DNA from: an uncultured Pelagibacteraceae bacterium | GTDB taxonomy: Bacteria > Pseudomonadota > Alphaproteobacteria > Pelagibacterales > Pelagibacteraceae | NCBI GenBank assembly: GCA_902611465.1 | Contig: CACLZS010000009.1 | Coordinates: forward strand, 1 to 48,999 | DNA: 48,999 nt | Direction of reading: 5' to 3' | Shown here: piece after piece, positions 7,871 through 16,245 of the stretch | How the letters are laid out: the number at the start of each line of letters is the position of its first letter | Numbering within the stretch: position 1 is the stretch's first letter | The notes under the pieces: generated by a model | What the model was told of the DNA's origin: nothing | What the model saw: the letters and a program-made list of their open reading frames with translations, nothing else | The model's database searches: none | Made by a program: the position numbers and the translations under genes

Positions 7871-8905
7871 TTAAGCTACTTGTATATTAGATTTTTTGAA
7901 ATATGGGATTACGTTTTCACCAATTCTATACATTGACTCTATTAGGTCTTCTTGTGATTGTCCAAAACTTGAACTAAGAATTACCTCATCAACTCCTGCT
8001 TCAGCATAAACGCTAAGTTTATCGATCATTTCATTTAAAGGACAAATTAAAAGATTTTCTTTTAATTCTTCTAAAGTTTGTTTTCTTGGCAAAGCTTCAA
8101 TATTTCCCTCTTTTACTTTTCCTGGTCCTGTAAACATATTATCAAATCTTTTATAATATTCGTAAGCAAGTTTTGTTTTTTCTTTAGCTTCATTTTCATC
8201 TTTTGCTAGATAAGCCATTCTTTGCATTGAAAGTTTGAGTAACTTGCCATTTTCACCTAACTGAGCGCAACCTTCTTTAAATGCGTTAACTCTACTTAAT
8301 AAAAGATCTTTTGTTCCTGATAATACTGTTGATTGAACGTGAAATCCTCTTGAAGCTGCATCTTTTATACTTTCTAAATTCATTGCGGCAACCATCATTG
8401 GTATTGGATTGCTTATGGGTCGAGGCATTATAGTTAATGGCTCGAAGTCATAGTATTTGCCTTTATACGAAACTTCTTTATTTTTTAATAACAATTGTAG
8501 AACCTCTAAAGATTCTACAAATTTTTCTTTTGATTGTTCTATTGGGGTACCTAGTCTTTTCATTTCCCATGGAAATGCTCCTCTTCCTACACCTAAGATT
8601 AATCTTCCATCAGTTAAAATATCGGCAGTAGCTACTTCACCAGCATATGTTCTCATATCGTGTAGAGGCAAAACAACTATCCCTGTTGTTATTTTAATAT
8701 TTTTTGTAACTGATGCAATCTTTACAGCCATCTGCAATGGTGATGGCATCATTAGTAAGTTAATTAAATGATGCTCTGGTATTGATACCGTTGCATAACC
8801 AAGTTTTTCAGCAGTTACACATTCTTCAAGCATATTTTTAAAATGCTGCCTTGAACCAATACTTGTATCTGGCATGTAACTTGTTAAAAAATGATTAAAA
8901 TCCAT
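7871..8905 (-). CDS. LLM-class flavin-dependent oxidoreductase
   Basis: Luciferase-like monooxygenase family, 344 aa, FMNH2- or F420-type TIM barrel. Diagnostic segments are SIPEHHLINLL near the N-terminus, KITTGIVVLPLHDM, and the DGRLILGVGRGAFPWEMKRLG block, followed by FVESLEVLQLLL and the KYYDFEPLTIMPRP segment. The usual FMN reductase partner is not in the window. It is co-oriented with the alpha/beta-hydrolase 6 nt downstream and the carnitine dehydrogenase gene upstream (37-nt gap). Actual substrate unknown; members cleave C-S, C-N or C-C bonds or act as F420 dehydrogenases. Confidence 0.87.
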   Translation of the reverse strand: MDFNHFLTSYMPDTSIGSRQHFKNMLEECVTAEKLGYATVSIPEHHLINLLMMPSPLQMAVKIASVTKNIKITTGIVVLPLHDMRTYAGEVATADILTDGRLILGVGRGAFPWEMKRLGTPIEQSKEKFVESLEVLQLLLKNKEVSYKGKYYDFEPLTIMPRPISNPIPMMVAAMNLESIKDAASRGFHVQSTVLSGTKDLLLSRVNAFKEGCAQLGENGKLLKLSMQRMAYLAKDENEAKEKTKLAYEYYKRFDNMFTGPGKVKEGNIEALPRKQTLEELKENLLICPLNEMIDKLSVYAEAGVDEVILSSSFGQSQEDLIESMYRIGENVIPYFKKSNIQVA

Positions 8906-8941
8906 ACAACTAAATTACCATTTTAAGTTTTTTTTAGATAT

Positions 8942-9886
8942 CTATTTTCTAATTTTATTTTCATATTTTTTTCTAAGGTTTTGTAAGTTGACTAAGTACT
9001 CATCTCTTATATTTGCTAATTGATTGATTGACTTTCCTTTTGCTTGTTTTTTTGTACCAGAAATCAACCTTTCTAAGAGTTTTTTTGATAATTTTGGTGC
9101 TTTAAGCTTAGTCCATGGGAGTTTTAATGTAGGCCCAAATTGTTCAAGCATATGCTTCATTCCGGCTTTTCCTCCTGCTAAATGAAAAGTTAAAAATGTT
9201 CCCATTAATGAGTATCTTAAGCCTGGACCGTCCTCAATAGCTCTATCTAAATCCTCTGTTGAGGCATACCCTTCATTTATAATATGAAGTGCTTCTCTCC
9301 ATAAAGCTTCTTGCAGTCTATCAGATAGATATCCTGGCAGCTCCTTTTTAAGGGTAATTGGGTTCATGGAGATTGATTTATAAAATTTATTTGCTTCATT
9401 TAATGATTTAGAACTTGTTTTTTTTCCTGGAACAATTTCAACTAATGGTAGTAAATAAACAGGATTAAATGGATGGGCAATGATACCTCTTTTGTTATTT
9501 TTACATTTTGAGAAAATCCTAGAGGGAAGTAATCCAGATGAGCTAGAAGATATCAAGGCCTCAGGTTTACAATTATTTGAAATTTGACTTATTAGTTGAG
9601 TTTTAAGTATATAATTTTCAGGAGCACATTCTTGGATTAGATCTGCATCTTTAACGGCACTCTCTAAAGAAGAAAAAAACTTTAAATTATTTAAATTTAT
9701 CTTTTTTTTCTTAAATAGTTTTTTTACAAAAGGTACGGCTCTTTTTATTTCTTGGATTAAGCTATTCCTTTGAATTAAATTTTTATCATATGCTAAAACT
9801 TTTATGTTGTGAGCCAAGAATCTTATTGTCCACCCTACTCCAATTACTCCTGTTCCAATTACTGCAACTTTTTTAATTTTGGACAT
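8942..9886 (-). CDS. cdhA: L-carnitine dehydrogenase (3-hydroxyacyl-CoA dehydrogenase family)
   Basis: Oxidises L-carnitine to 3-dehydrocarnitine with NAD+. At 314 aa it has the N-terminal Rossmann motif GTGVIGVGW (11-19), the SSSSSGLLPS box, the catalytic His138 and Glu150 in the HPFNPVYLLPLVE segment, and the C-terminal helical domain. The stretches LPGYLSDRLQEALWREALH and EQFGPTLKLPW match bacterial carnitine dehydrogenases rather than fatty-acid enzymes. Its start codon overlaps the stop of the dehydrocarnitine cleavage enzyme (TAATG), the next step of the pathway. This is one of the most specific assignments in the window. Confidence 0.87.
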   Translation of the reverse strand: MSKIKKVAVIGTGVIGVGWTIRFLAHNIKVLAYDKNLIQRNSLIQEIKRAVPFVKKLFKKKKINLNNLKFFSSLESAVKDADLIQECAPENYILKTQLISQISNNCKPEALISSSSSGLLPSRIFSKCKNNKRGIIAHPFNPVYLLPLVEIVPGKKTSSKSLNEANKFYKSISMNPITLKKELPGYLSDRLQEALWREALHIINEGYASTEDLDRAIEDGPGLRYSLMGTFLTFHLAGGKAGMKHMLEQFGPTLKLPWTKLKAPKLSKKLLERLISGTKKQAKGKSINQLANIRDEYLVNLQNLRKKYENKIRK

Positions 9887-10773
9887 TACTTGTGTTTTAC
9901 AAGCTTTAATTTTTTCCTTGTTTCATCTGCAGTCATTATTGATGCTCCAAGATCAGTTACAATTCTAATCGCTTTTTCAACTAACTGAGCATTGGTTGCA
10001 AGTTTACCTTTTGATATATACAAATTATCTTCTAAACCAACTCTTGGGTTTCCACCCATAACAACTGTTTGTGCCACAAAAGGCATTTCATTTTTTGATA
10101 TTGCAAAGCCTGACCACACTCCTTGTTCTGGCATTATATCTTTCATTGCTTGCATTGCTAAGGGAGTAGCTGGAGCCCCCCAAGGAATACCTAAACACAT
10201 TTGAAACATTGGAGGATCATCTAACAAACCTTCTTTGTATAGTTGAGAGCCAAACCACATATTCCCTAAATCGAATGCTTCTATCTCTGGTTTTACTTTA
10301 ATTTCTTGTAATTTTTTTGCAGCTTTTCTTAAATCATTTGGAGTATTAACCGTAATTACCGATCCATCACCAAAGTTTAATGTTCCAGCATCTAATGTAC
10401 AAATTTCAGGTAAGAATTGTTCAGCATTAGCAATTCTTTCCATAACATTTGCCATGTCAGTCATGGGACCAAAGTCTAAAGGGTTTTTTCCTTGTCCAAT
10501 GTCCAAATCACCGCCCATTCCTGTTGTTAAATTTAAAATGACATCTGTTTCACTTGATCTAATTCTATCTACCACTTCTTTATATAATTCTAATCTTCTA
10601 CTTGGTGTTCCGTCCTCTTCTCTAACATGAATGTGTGCAATTGCTGCTCCAGCTTTTGCTGCCTCTATTGCTGATTTAGCTATTTGTTCTGGAGTTTTTG
10701 GTAAGTCAGGGTGTTTGCTTGCAGTATCGCCTGACCCTGTTACAGCACATGATACAAAAACGTTGTTGTTCAT
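9886..10773 (-). CDS. cdhC: 3-dehydrocarnitine cleavage enzyme (BKACE, DUF849 family)
   Basis: Zn-dependent beta-keto acid cleavage enzyme, 295 aa. With acetyl-CoA it is expected to split 3-dehydrocarnitine into acetoacetate and betainyl-CoA. Visible features are the N-terminal SCAVTGSGDT, metal ligands His47 and His49 (AHIHVRE), LNLTTGMGGD, ICTLDAGTLNFG, a Glu in EIEAFDLGN and the VGLEDNLY segment near the C-terminus. The overall pattern fits the dehydrocarnitine-active subgroup. It leads the minus-strand operon cdhC-cdhA-LLM-hydrolase and is divergent, with only 29 nt, from the aldolase operon that contains the matching thioesterase. Substrate assignment relies on linkage to carnitine dehydrogenase. 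Confidence 0.87.
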   Translation of the reverse strand: MNNNVFVSCAVTGSGDTASKHPDLPKTPEQIAKSAIEAAKAGAAIAHIHVREEDGTPSRRLELYKEVVDRIRSSETDVILNLTTGMGGDLDIGQGKNPLDFGPMTDMANVMERIANAEQFLPEICTLDAGTLNFGDGSVITVNTPNDLRKAAKKLQEIKVKPEIEAFDLGNMWFGSQLYKEGLLDDPPMFQMCLGIPWGAPATPLAMQAMKDIMPEQGVWSGFAISKNEMPFVAQTVVMGGNPRVGLEDNLYISKGKLATNAQLVEKAIRIVTDLGASIMTADETRKKLKLVKHK

Positions 10774-10802
10774 AATTTATTTTTCAACTATATTTTAAAA
10801 TC
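10766..10802. promoter_or_regulatory. Overlapping divergent promoters between cdhC and the aldolase operon
   Basis: Only 29 nt separate the two start codons. On plus, TTGTTC (10766-10771, inside the cdhC start region) and TATATT (10789-10794) are 17 nt apart and would start transcription near 10801, almost at the aldolase ATG. On minus, TATAGT (10792-10787) would start transcription near 10780. The two -10 boxes overlap face to face. TTCAACTAT at 10783-10791 also occurs, as ATAGTTGAA, in the palindrome at 4331-4349. No ribosome site fits on either side, so short-leader or leaderless mRNAs are likely. Confidence 0.35.
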
Positions 10803-11534
10803 ATGCAAATGGAAATATCAGAATTACAGAAGGATTTAGCTGCAACTTTTAGATGGACGGCTAGACTTAATATGCATGAGGGAGTTGCAAACCATTTTAG
10901 TGCATGCATACCAGGTACATCTGATTTTTACTGCAATAAAGCAGGTATTCATTTTAGTAGAATTAAGGCTAGTGATCTAATCTTAGTAACTAAGGATAAC
11001 AAAGAAGAACTAAAGAATAAGCCAGACGTTATTGATCCGACAGCCTTGTATATCCATGGTGCAATTCACGAAAAAGCTCCACACGCAAGATGTATTTTTC
11101 ATGTCCATTCTAAATATGCAACAGCCCTTTCTACTCTAAAAGACCCAGTCTTAAAACCAATAGATCAAAATACAATGATGTTTTATAATAGAGTATCTAC
11201 ATATACTGAATTTGGAGGTTTAGGTCTTGAAGACGAGTCCATAAAAATGGCAAATTCCCTTGGGAATAAACAGCACATGTTACTCGCAAATCATGGAATT
11301 TTAACAACAGGAGAAACTGTTGCTGAAGGTTTTAATTCACTTTATTATTTTGAAAGAGCGGCACAAACATATCTTACAGCTCTTTCAACTAACCATGAAC
11401 TTAATGTGGTCAGCCATGAAGTTGCAGAGAAAACTGCAGAAGAACATGCAAACTTTCCAACTGATTTTGCAAATCTATTCCTATCTCAAATAAGATTAAT
11501 TTTAGATAAAGAAGAACCTGATTACAAAAATTAA
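10803..11534 (+). CDS. Class II aldolase/adducin family protein
   Basis: Zn-dependent aldolase-fold enzyme of 243 aa, related to fuculose-phosphate aldolase and to decarboxylases of the same fold. The metal site is visible as the H-x-H pair in the CIFHVHSKYATAL segment and a further His in LLANHGILTTG; upstream is the IHGAIHEKAPHA segment. The first ATG gives MQMEISEL; the second ATG at 10809 is equally plausible because the predicted promoter leaves no room for a leader. First gene of an operon with a CitE-like lyase (adjacent), thioesterase, oxygenase, BetA-like dehydrogenase and exporter. Substrate unknown. Confidence 0.85.
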   Translation: MQMEISELQKDLAATFRWTARLNMHEGVANHFSACIPGTSDFYCNKAGIHFSRIKASDLILVTKDNKEELKNKPDVIDPTALYIHGAIHEKAPHARCIFHVHSKYATALSTLKDPVLKPIDQNTMMFYNRVSTYTEFGGLGLEDESIKMANSLGNKQHMLLANHGILTTGETVAEGFNSLYYFERAAQTYLTALSTNHELNVVSHEVAEKTAEEHANFPTDFANLFLSQIRLILDKEEPDYKN

Positions 11535-12395
11535 ATGGACTTGAACAAATTAAAAGTTAGACGAAGTTTTATTTTTACACCTGGACTTCATCCTGAAATG
11601 TTTCCTAAAGCAATTGAATCAGGTGCAGACATGGTTTGTATTGAATTAGAAGATGGAATAGCAATTAATGATAAAACAGAGGCTAGAAAAAATACAATAG
11701 AGGCACTTAAAACTCTTGAAGTTAAAAATGATGTAGAGCTAGTTGTCAGATTTAATAATCAAAGAACAAAATTTGGTCTTTTAGATTTAGAAGCTTTCAT
11801 ATCTAGCAAAATAAATTTAAAGGCTATTATGTTACCAAAAGTTAAAACTCCAGACGAAATTACGTTTATAGATGATCTTTTGACAGACTGTAATTTAGAT
11901 ACGGATCTTCACGTAATTATGGAAACAAATGAGGCTTTAGAAAGTATTTATAATATTGCACATGCCAGTAAAAGAATAGTTGCTCTATATTTTGGTGGAG
12001 TTGATATGGCAGCTGAGCTTAGAGTTGAAAATAAATGGGAAAATCTTGTCCATGCGAGATCTAAATTAGTTCATGCAGGTGCAAGTGTTGGTGTAGATGT
12101 AATAGATGTACCTTATTTAGACTTAGAGAATATGGAAGGAATGAGGAAAGAGGCTGAACAAGTAAGAAACCTAGGTTTTACTGGAAAAGGCTCTATTCAT
12201 CCAAAACAAATTAAAATTTTAAATGAAGTATTCACACCACCTCAAGATGAAATTATCAAAGCTAAAAAAATTTTAGAGGAATTTAATAATTCAAATACAG
12301 GTCTGGTAGTCATAGACGGTAAACTAATAGAAAAACCTGTCCTTCGAGAAATGAAAAGGAAAATATTGATAGCAGATAAAATAAATAAAATTTAA
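11535..12395 (+). CDS. HpcH/HpaI aldolase / CitE-like lyase
   Basis: TIM-barrel C-C lyase of the citrate lyase beta-subunit-like family, 286 aa. It has RRSFIFTPG at the start, the ELEDGI segment, Mg2+ ligands expected from METNEAL (Glu) and FGGVDMA (Asp), and the C-terminal IHPKQI motif characteristic of CitE/malyl-CoA lyases. The family acts on malyl-CoA, citramalyl-CoA, or as a malyl-CoA thioesterase. It directly abuts the class II aldolase stop codon and precedes the thioesterase by 8 nt. A role on a CoA ester coming from betaine-side-chain breakdown is possible, but the exact substrate cannot be read from sequence. Confidence 0.85.
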   Translation: MDLNKLKVRRSFIFTPGLHPEMFPKAIESGADMVCIELEDGIAINDKTEARKNTIEALKTLEVKNDVELVVRFNNQRTKFGLLDLEAFISSKINLKAIMLPKVKTPDEITFIDDLLTDCNLDTDLHVIMETNEALESIYNIAHASKRIVALYFGGVDMAAELRVENKWENLVHARSKLVHAGASVGVDVIDVPYLDLENMEGMRKEAEQVRNLGFTGKGSIHPKQIKILNEVFTPPQDEIIKAKKILEEFNNSNTGLVVIDGKLIEKPVLREMKRKILIADKINKI

Positions 12396-12403
12396 ATTAA
12401 ATT

Positions 12404-12871
12404 ATGTCATTTCATCTTGCCACTAGAAAAGTTATTAAGGAATGGACAGACTACAATGAACATATGAATATGGCATACTATGTTCTAATTTTTGATCAAG
12501 CATGGGAAACAATGCTTAATAAGTTTCATATGGGTGGTTCAAACGCACAAATTAATAAAAGAAGCACTATGGTTGTAGACACAAGAACGACTTATGACAA
12601 TGAAGTGAAAGAAAATGACGAAGTAGATGTGTATTGTACTTTCTTTGATCATGATAAAAAAAGATTACATTTAAAATGTGAAATGTACGAAAAGAAATCA
12701 AAAAAACTAGCAGCAACCATTGAAAGCCTGTCGCTTTATATTGATCTGGATAAAAGAAAGGTCACAGAATTTGAACAAGATAAAATCCAAATAATGGATG
12801 ACTTTATAAATAAAAATAAGGTTTCTTTTAACTCAGAAAATCTAGTGTTTTCTGGTAAGCTAAAAAAATAA
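12404..12871 (+). CDS. cdhB: Acyl-CoA thioesterase, betainyl-CoA thioesterase-like (hotdog fold)
   Basis: A 155-aa single-domain 4HBT-type hotdog thioesterase. The opening V-x-x-x-W-T-D-Y-N-E-H-M-N segment (residues 10-22) includes the DYNxHMN motif seen in carnitine-operon thioesterases. TTYDNEVKENDEVDV corresponds to the strand that follows. In carnitine catabolism this enzyme hydrolyses betainyl-CoA made by the BKACE enzyme to glycine betaine and CoA. Here cdhA and cdhC are on the opposite strand but less than 2 kb away. If not betainyl-CoA, it would be another short acyl-CoA from the CitE-like lyase upstream. Confidence 0.78.
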   Translation: MSFHLATRKVIKEWTDYNEHMNMAYYVLIFDQAWETMLNKFHMGGSNAQINKRSTMVVDTRTTYDNEVKENDEVDVYCTFFDHDKKRLHLKCEMYEKKSKKLAATIESLSLYIDLDKRKVTEFEQDKIQIMDDFINKNKVSFNSENLVFSGKLKK

Positions 12872-12874
12872 GTT

Positions 12875-13708
12875 ATGGAAATTAAACTTTTGTCAGGAGC
12901 ACTAGGTGCAGAAATAACAGGGATAGATCTTAAAGATACATCTGATCAAAATATCAAGGAAATTAATAATTTATTATTAGAACACAAAGTTATTTTCTTT
13001 AGAGACCAAAAAATTAATGCTGAACAACATATAGCCTTAGCTGAAAAATTTGGACCATTAGAAACACATGCATATGTAAAAGGATTAAGTAAACATCCCG
13101 AAATAGTAAGAATAATTAAAGCAGAAGATGAAAAAAACCAATGGGGTGAGAATTGGCATAGTGATGTTAGTTATAATGAAAAACCGACGAAAGCAGTAAT
13201 ATTAAAATCAATTAAAATTCCTCCTGTTGGTGGTGATACATGCTTTGCAAACATGGAGCTTGCATGGGAAACATTAGATGAAGAAACAAAAGAAAAGATA
13301 AAAGATAAAAAAGCAATCCATAGTTCTCTTGGTGCAGAATTTTTTATTGAAAAATATAAAAAAATGGAGGGAAATGAAAAAAGAAATTTTGATGAATATT
13401 CTAATGAACATCCAATAGTAAGAACACATCCTGAGACTGGAAAAAAAATCCTATTTGTCAATTGGACATACACAAAAAAAATAATTGGACTTGAACAAGA
13501 AGAAAGCGACGAAATTTTAAAAAAAATATTTGAACACCAAGCACGACTTGAATTAACCTGTAGATTTAGCTGGACTGAAAATACAGTCTGTATATGGGAT
13601 AATAGAAGTGTTATTCACTTTGCAATTGCAGATTTTTATCCAGGTAGAGGGTTAGGATATGAAAGAGTAATGGATAGAATTGCTATTGAAGGTGACCACC
13701 CACAATAA
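12875..13708 (+). CDS. TauD/TfdA-family 2OG/Fe(II) dioxygenase
   Basis: Jelly-roll oxygenase of 277 aa. The N-terminal GAEITGIDL, the VIFFRDQ strand and His95-x-Asp97 in the NWHSDVSY segment are classic TauD features. The distal ligand is predicted at His248 (RSVIHFAIADFYPG), with the 2OG-binding Arg near 264. Taurine is the best known substrate of the family, but many members act on other small acids, so the name is only a family label. It lies 3 nt after the thioesterase and 5 nt before the BetA-like dehydrogenase, so it probably serves the same quaternary-amine or choline-linked route. Confidence 0.86.
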   Translation: MEIKLLSGALGAEITGIDLKDTSDQNIKEINNLLLEHKVIFFRDQKINAEQHIALAEKFGPLETHAYVKGLSKHPEIVRIIKAEDEKNQWGENWHSDVSYNEKPTKAVILKSIKIPPVGGDTCFANMELAWETLDEETKEKIKDKKAIHSSLGAEFFIEKYKKMEGNEKRNFDEYSNEHPIVRTHPETGKKILFVNWTYTKKIIGLEQEESDEILKKIFEHQARLELTCRFSWTENTVCIWDNRSVIHFAIADFYPGRGLGYERVMDRIAIEGDHPQ

Positions 13709-13713
13709 ATACC

Positions 13714-15294
13714 TTGAAATTTGATTATTTAATAATTGGAGCAGGTACAGCAGGATGTGTTCTTGCTAATAGATTAAGTGAGCAAAGTAAAAATAACGTA
13801 GCAATTTTCGAAGCTGGTAAAGATAGTGATATATGGAAAGTAAACATGCCCCTTGCAATACTTTATGCAATGCATGACCCAAAATATAATTATAAATATT
13901 ATTCTGAACCTGAGCCACACTTAAACAATAGAAAATTATTTTGTCCTAGGGGAAAAATGATTGGTGGTTGTTCAGCGCATAATGGAATGGTTTATGTCAG
14001 AGGAAATAAAAATGATTATGAGAGATGGGCTTCATTTGGGTTAAAAAATTGGTCTTACGAAAATGTTTTACCTTTTTTTAAAAAAATTGAGACATGGTCA
14101 GGTGGAGAAAATAATTATAGAGGTGGAAAAGGTATACTGCCTGTAAATCAATCAAATAACAAAAATCCCCTTTTTAAAGCTTTTTTGGACTCGGCGAAAG
14201 AGGCAGGACATAAAATAAATAGTGATATGAATGGAGAAGACCAAGAAGGCTTTGGAATGTACGATGTTACTATTCATAAAGGAGAGAGAGCAAGTGCTTC
14301 AAAATACTATTTAAAACCAGCTAAAAGCAGGGAAAATTTAAAAGTATTTACTGAGTCATTTGTAGAAAAGATTATTTTTGATGGCAAAAAAGCAATAGGA
14401 ATTAAAGTTAAAATCAAAAATGAAACGAAAACTATTTACGCAAATAAAGAAATAATTTTAAGTGGTGGATCAATTAATTCTCCACAATTATTAATGTTAT
14501 CGGGCGTTGGTCCAAGCAATCATCTTAAAGAAAAAGGAATTGAGGTTATTCACGATTCTAAAGGAGTTGGAAAAAATTTACAAGATCATTTAGAAACTTA
14601 TATTCAACAAGAATGTAAAACTCCAGATACACTATATTCTTATGTTAACAAATTTAACATGGTAAAGGTGGGTATCCAATGGTTCTTAAATAAAAGTGGC
14701 CCCTGCTCTACCTCTTTTTTAGAGGCTGGTGGATTTAGCAAATCATCTCCGGATAAACAATATCCAAATATACAATTTCATTTTTTTCCAGCATTTGTAA
14801 TAGACCATGGTTTGGTAGATCCTGACAGACACGGATACCAATTACATGCAAGTTTAAACCAACCTAAAAGTAGAGGGGAAATTACTTTGAAAAGTTCAAA
14901 CCCTTACGATTATCCAAAAATACAATTTAATTATTTGGAGGATGATTATGACCTTAAAGAAACAATAAAATGTGTTCGAGTAGCAAGAAAAATTTTAAGT
15001 CAGAATTCTATGAAACCATTTGCTGGTAAAGAAATTGGACCAGGTGATAATGCAAATTCAGATGAAGAAATTGAAGAATATATAAGATCAAAAGCAGAAA
15101 CAGCATATCACCCATCATGTACTTTAAAGATGGGTATAGATGATATGGCAGTAGTAGATGAAAAATTAAAAATTCATGGTCTTCAGAATATAAGAGTAGC
15201 AGATGCATCAGTAATGCCAGAAATTACAAGTGGAAATCTAAATGCACCAACTCTAATGATAGGTGAGAGAGCTGCTGACTTTATTTTGAATTAG
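13714..15294 (+). CDS. betA: Choline dehydrogenase-like GMC flavoprotein
   Basis: FAD-dependent glucose-methanol-choline oxidoreductase, 526 aa, usual for BetA. It starts at TTG (13714) with YLIIGAGTAGCVLANRL for FAD binding. It also has the GKMIGGCSAHNGMVYVRGN block, the KNLQDHLETYIQQECK segment, the active-site His in ETAYHPSCTLKMG and the final NLNAPTLMIGERAADFI. It aligns end to end with choline dehydrogenase as I recall it, which would give betaine aldehyde. An aldehyde dehydrogenase is encoded at 21535. Other GMC alcohol dehydrogenases share the same blocks, so choline is probable rather than proven. No BetI regulator is present. Confidence 0.75.
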   Translation: MKFDYLIIGAGTAGCVLANRLSEQSKNNVAIFEAGKDSDIWKVNMPLAILYAMHDPKYNYKYYSEPEPHLNNRKLFCPRGKMIGGCSAHNGMVYVRGNKNDYERWASFGLKNWSYENVLPFFKKIETWSGGENNYRGGKGILPVNQSNNKNPLFKAFLDSAKEAGHKINSDMNGEDQEGFGMYDVTIHKGERASASKYYLKPAKSRENLKVFTESFVEKIIFDGKKAIGIKVKIKNETKTIYANKEIILSGGSINSPQLLMLSGVGPSNHLKEKGIEVIHDSKGVGKNLQDHLETYIQQECKTPDTLYSYVNKFNMVKVGIQWFLNKSGPCSTSFLEAGGFSKSSPDKQYPNIQFHFFPAFVIDHGLVDPDRHGYQLHASLNQPKSRGEITLKSSNPYDYPKIQFNYLEDDYDLKETIKCVRVARKILSQNSMKPFAGKEIGPGDNANSDEEIEEYIRSKAETAYHPSCTLKMGIDDMAVVDEKLKIHGLQNIRVADASVMPEITSGNLNAPTLMIGERAADFILN

Positions 15295-15297
15295 CAT

Positions 15298-16245
15298 ATG
15301 GAAGCAAATAATAATACTAAAGGTATCCTATTTATTATGATAGGAATGGCTTTTTTTTCAATCCAAGACTCGCTTATAAAATATATATTTGAAGAAATTG
15401 CTTTGTTTGAATTATATCTTGGTAGAACTATTGTTCAAGCAACAGTGCTTATATCTATATTCTTAATAACTAAGAAAAAATTTACATTAAAAACACATTA
15501 TCCTTTTTTAACTTTATTAAGAGTAATTTGTTTTTTCTTTGGTTTTAGTTTCTTTTACATTTCACTTACATTTATGTCTTTAGCTATGGTCAGCGCATTA
15601 TTCTTTTCATGTCCTTTTTTCATGTCAATATTTGCTAAAGTATTTTTAAAAGAACAAATTGGAATTAGAAGATGGAGCGCTATAACTGTAGGTTTTATTG
15701 GTGTTTTAGTCGTATTAAATCCAACTTTAGAGGACTTTAACTTTTTTAAATTGGCACCAGTTGCATGCTCACTTTGTTATGCATGCTCCATGACAATTAC
15801 AAAATATACATCGGAAAAGGATAATATTTATACTCAGTTAACTTTACTTTATATTTTTGCAGTAATTGCGAGTGTTATAATTTTTTTAATAAGTGGTGAT
15901 GGAAAGTTTAATGATTTTTCTGATCCTACAATGCAATTTATTTTTAGAGAATGGTTTGTAAATCCAGCTGTATCTTGGCCTTACGTTTTTGTAATGGGTA
16001 TTGTTGCATCAATTTCATTTTTTTGTGTGTTCACTGCATATAGTATAGCTTCCCCGTCTGTGGTGTCTCTGTTTGAATATTCGTATATAGTTTTTGCAAT
16101 GATAGCCGGTTACATATTATTTGAAACTATACCAGTACCTAGAACTTTTCTAGGAGCCGCAATAATTATTGGTGCGGGTGTATATATTTATTTTAGAGAA
16201 AAAGTTCGAGGACAAATGATTGCATCAGATACACCTAATAGATGA
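15298..16245 (+). CDS. DMT-superfamily (EamA) transporter
   Basis: Integral membrane protein of 315 aa with about ten hydrophobic segments arranged as two EamA repeats. The first starts with GILFIMIGMAFFSIQDSLIK and the second begins near ACSLCYACSMTITKYTS. It has the conserved FFYISLTFMSLAMVSALFF stretch and a positively charged tail. Family members export or import small metabolites. It follows the BetA-like gene by 3 nt and overlaps the next gene by 4 nt (ATGA), so it belongs to the same transcription unit. Substrate unknown. Confidence 0.87.
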   Translation: MEANNNTKGILFIMIGMAFFSIQDSLIKYIFEEIALFELYLGRTIVQATVLISIFLITKKKFTLKTHYPFLTLLRVICFFFGFSFFYISLTFMSLAMVSALFFSCPFFMSIFAKVFLKEQIGIRRWSAITVGFIGVLVVLNPTLEDFNFFKLAPVACSLCYACSMTITKYTSEKDNIYTQLTLLYIFAVIASVIIFLISGDGKFNDFSDPTMQFIFREWFVNPAVSWPYVFVMGIVASISFFCVFTAYSIASPSVVSLFEYSYIVFAMIAGYILFETIPVPRTFLGAAIIIGAGVYIYFREKVRGQMIASDTPNR

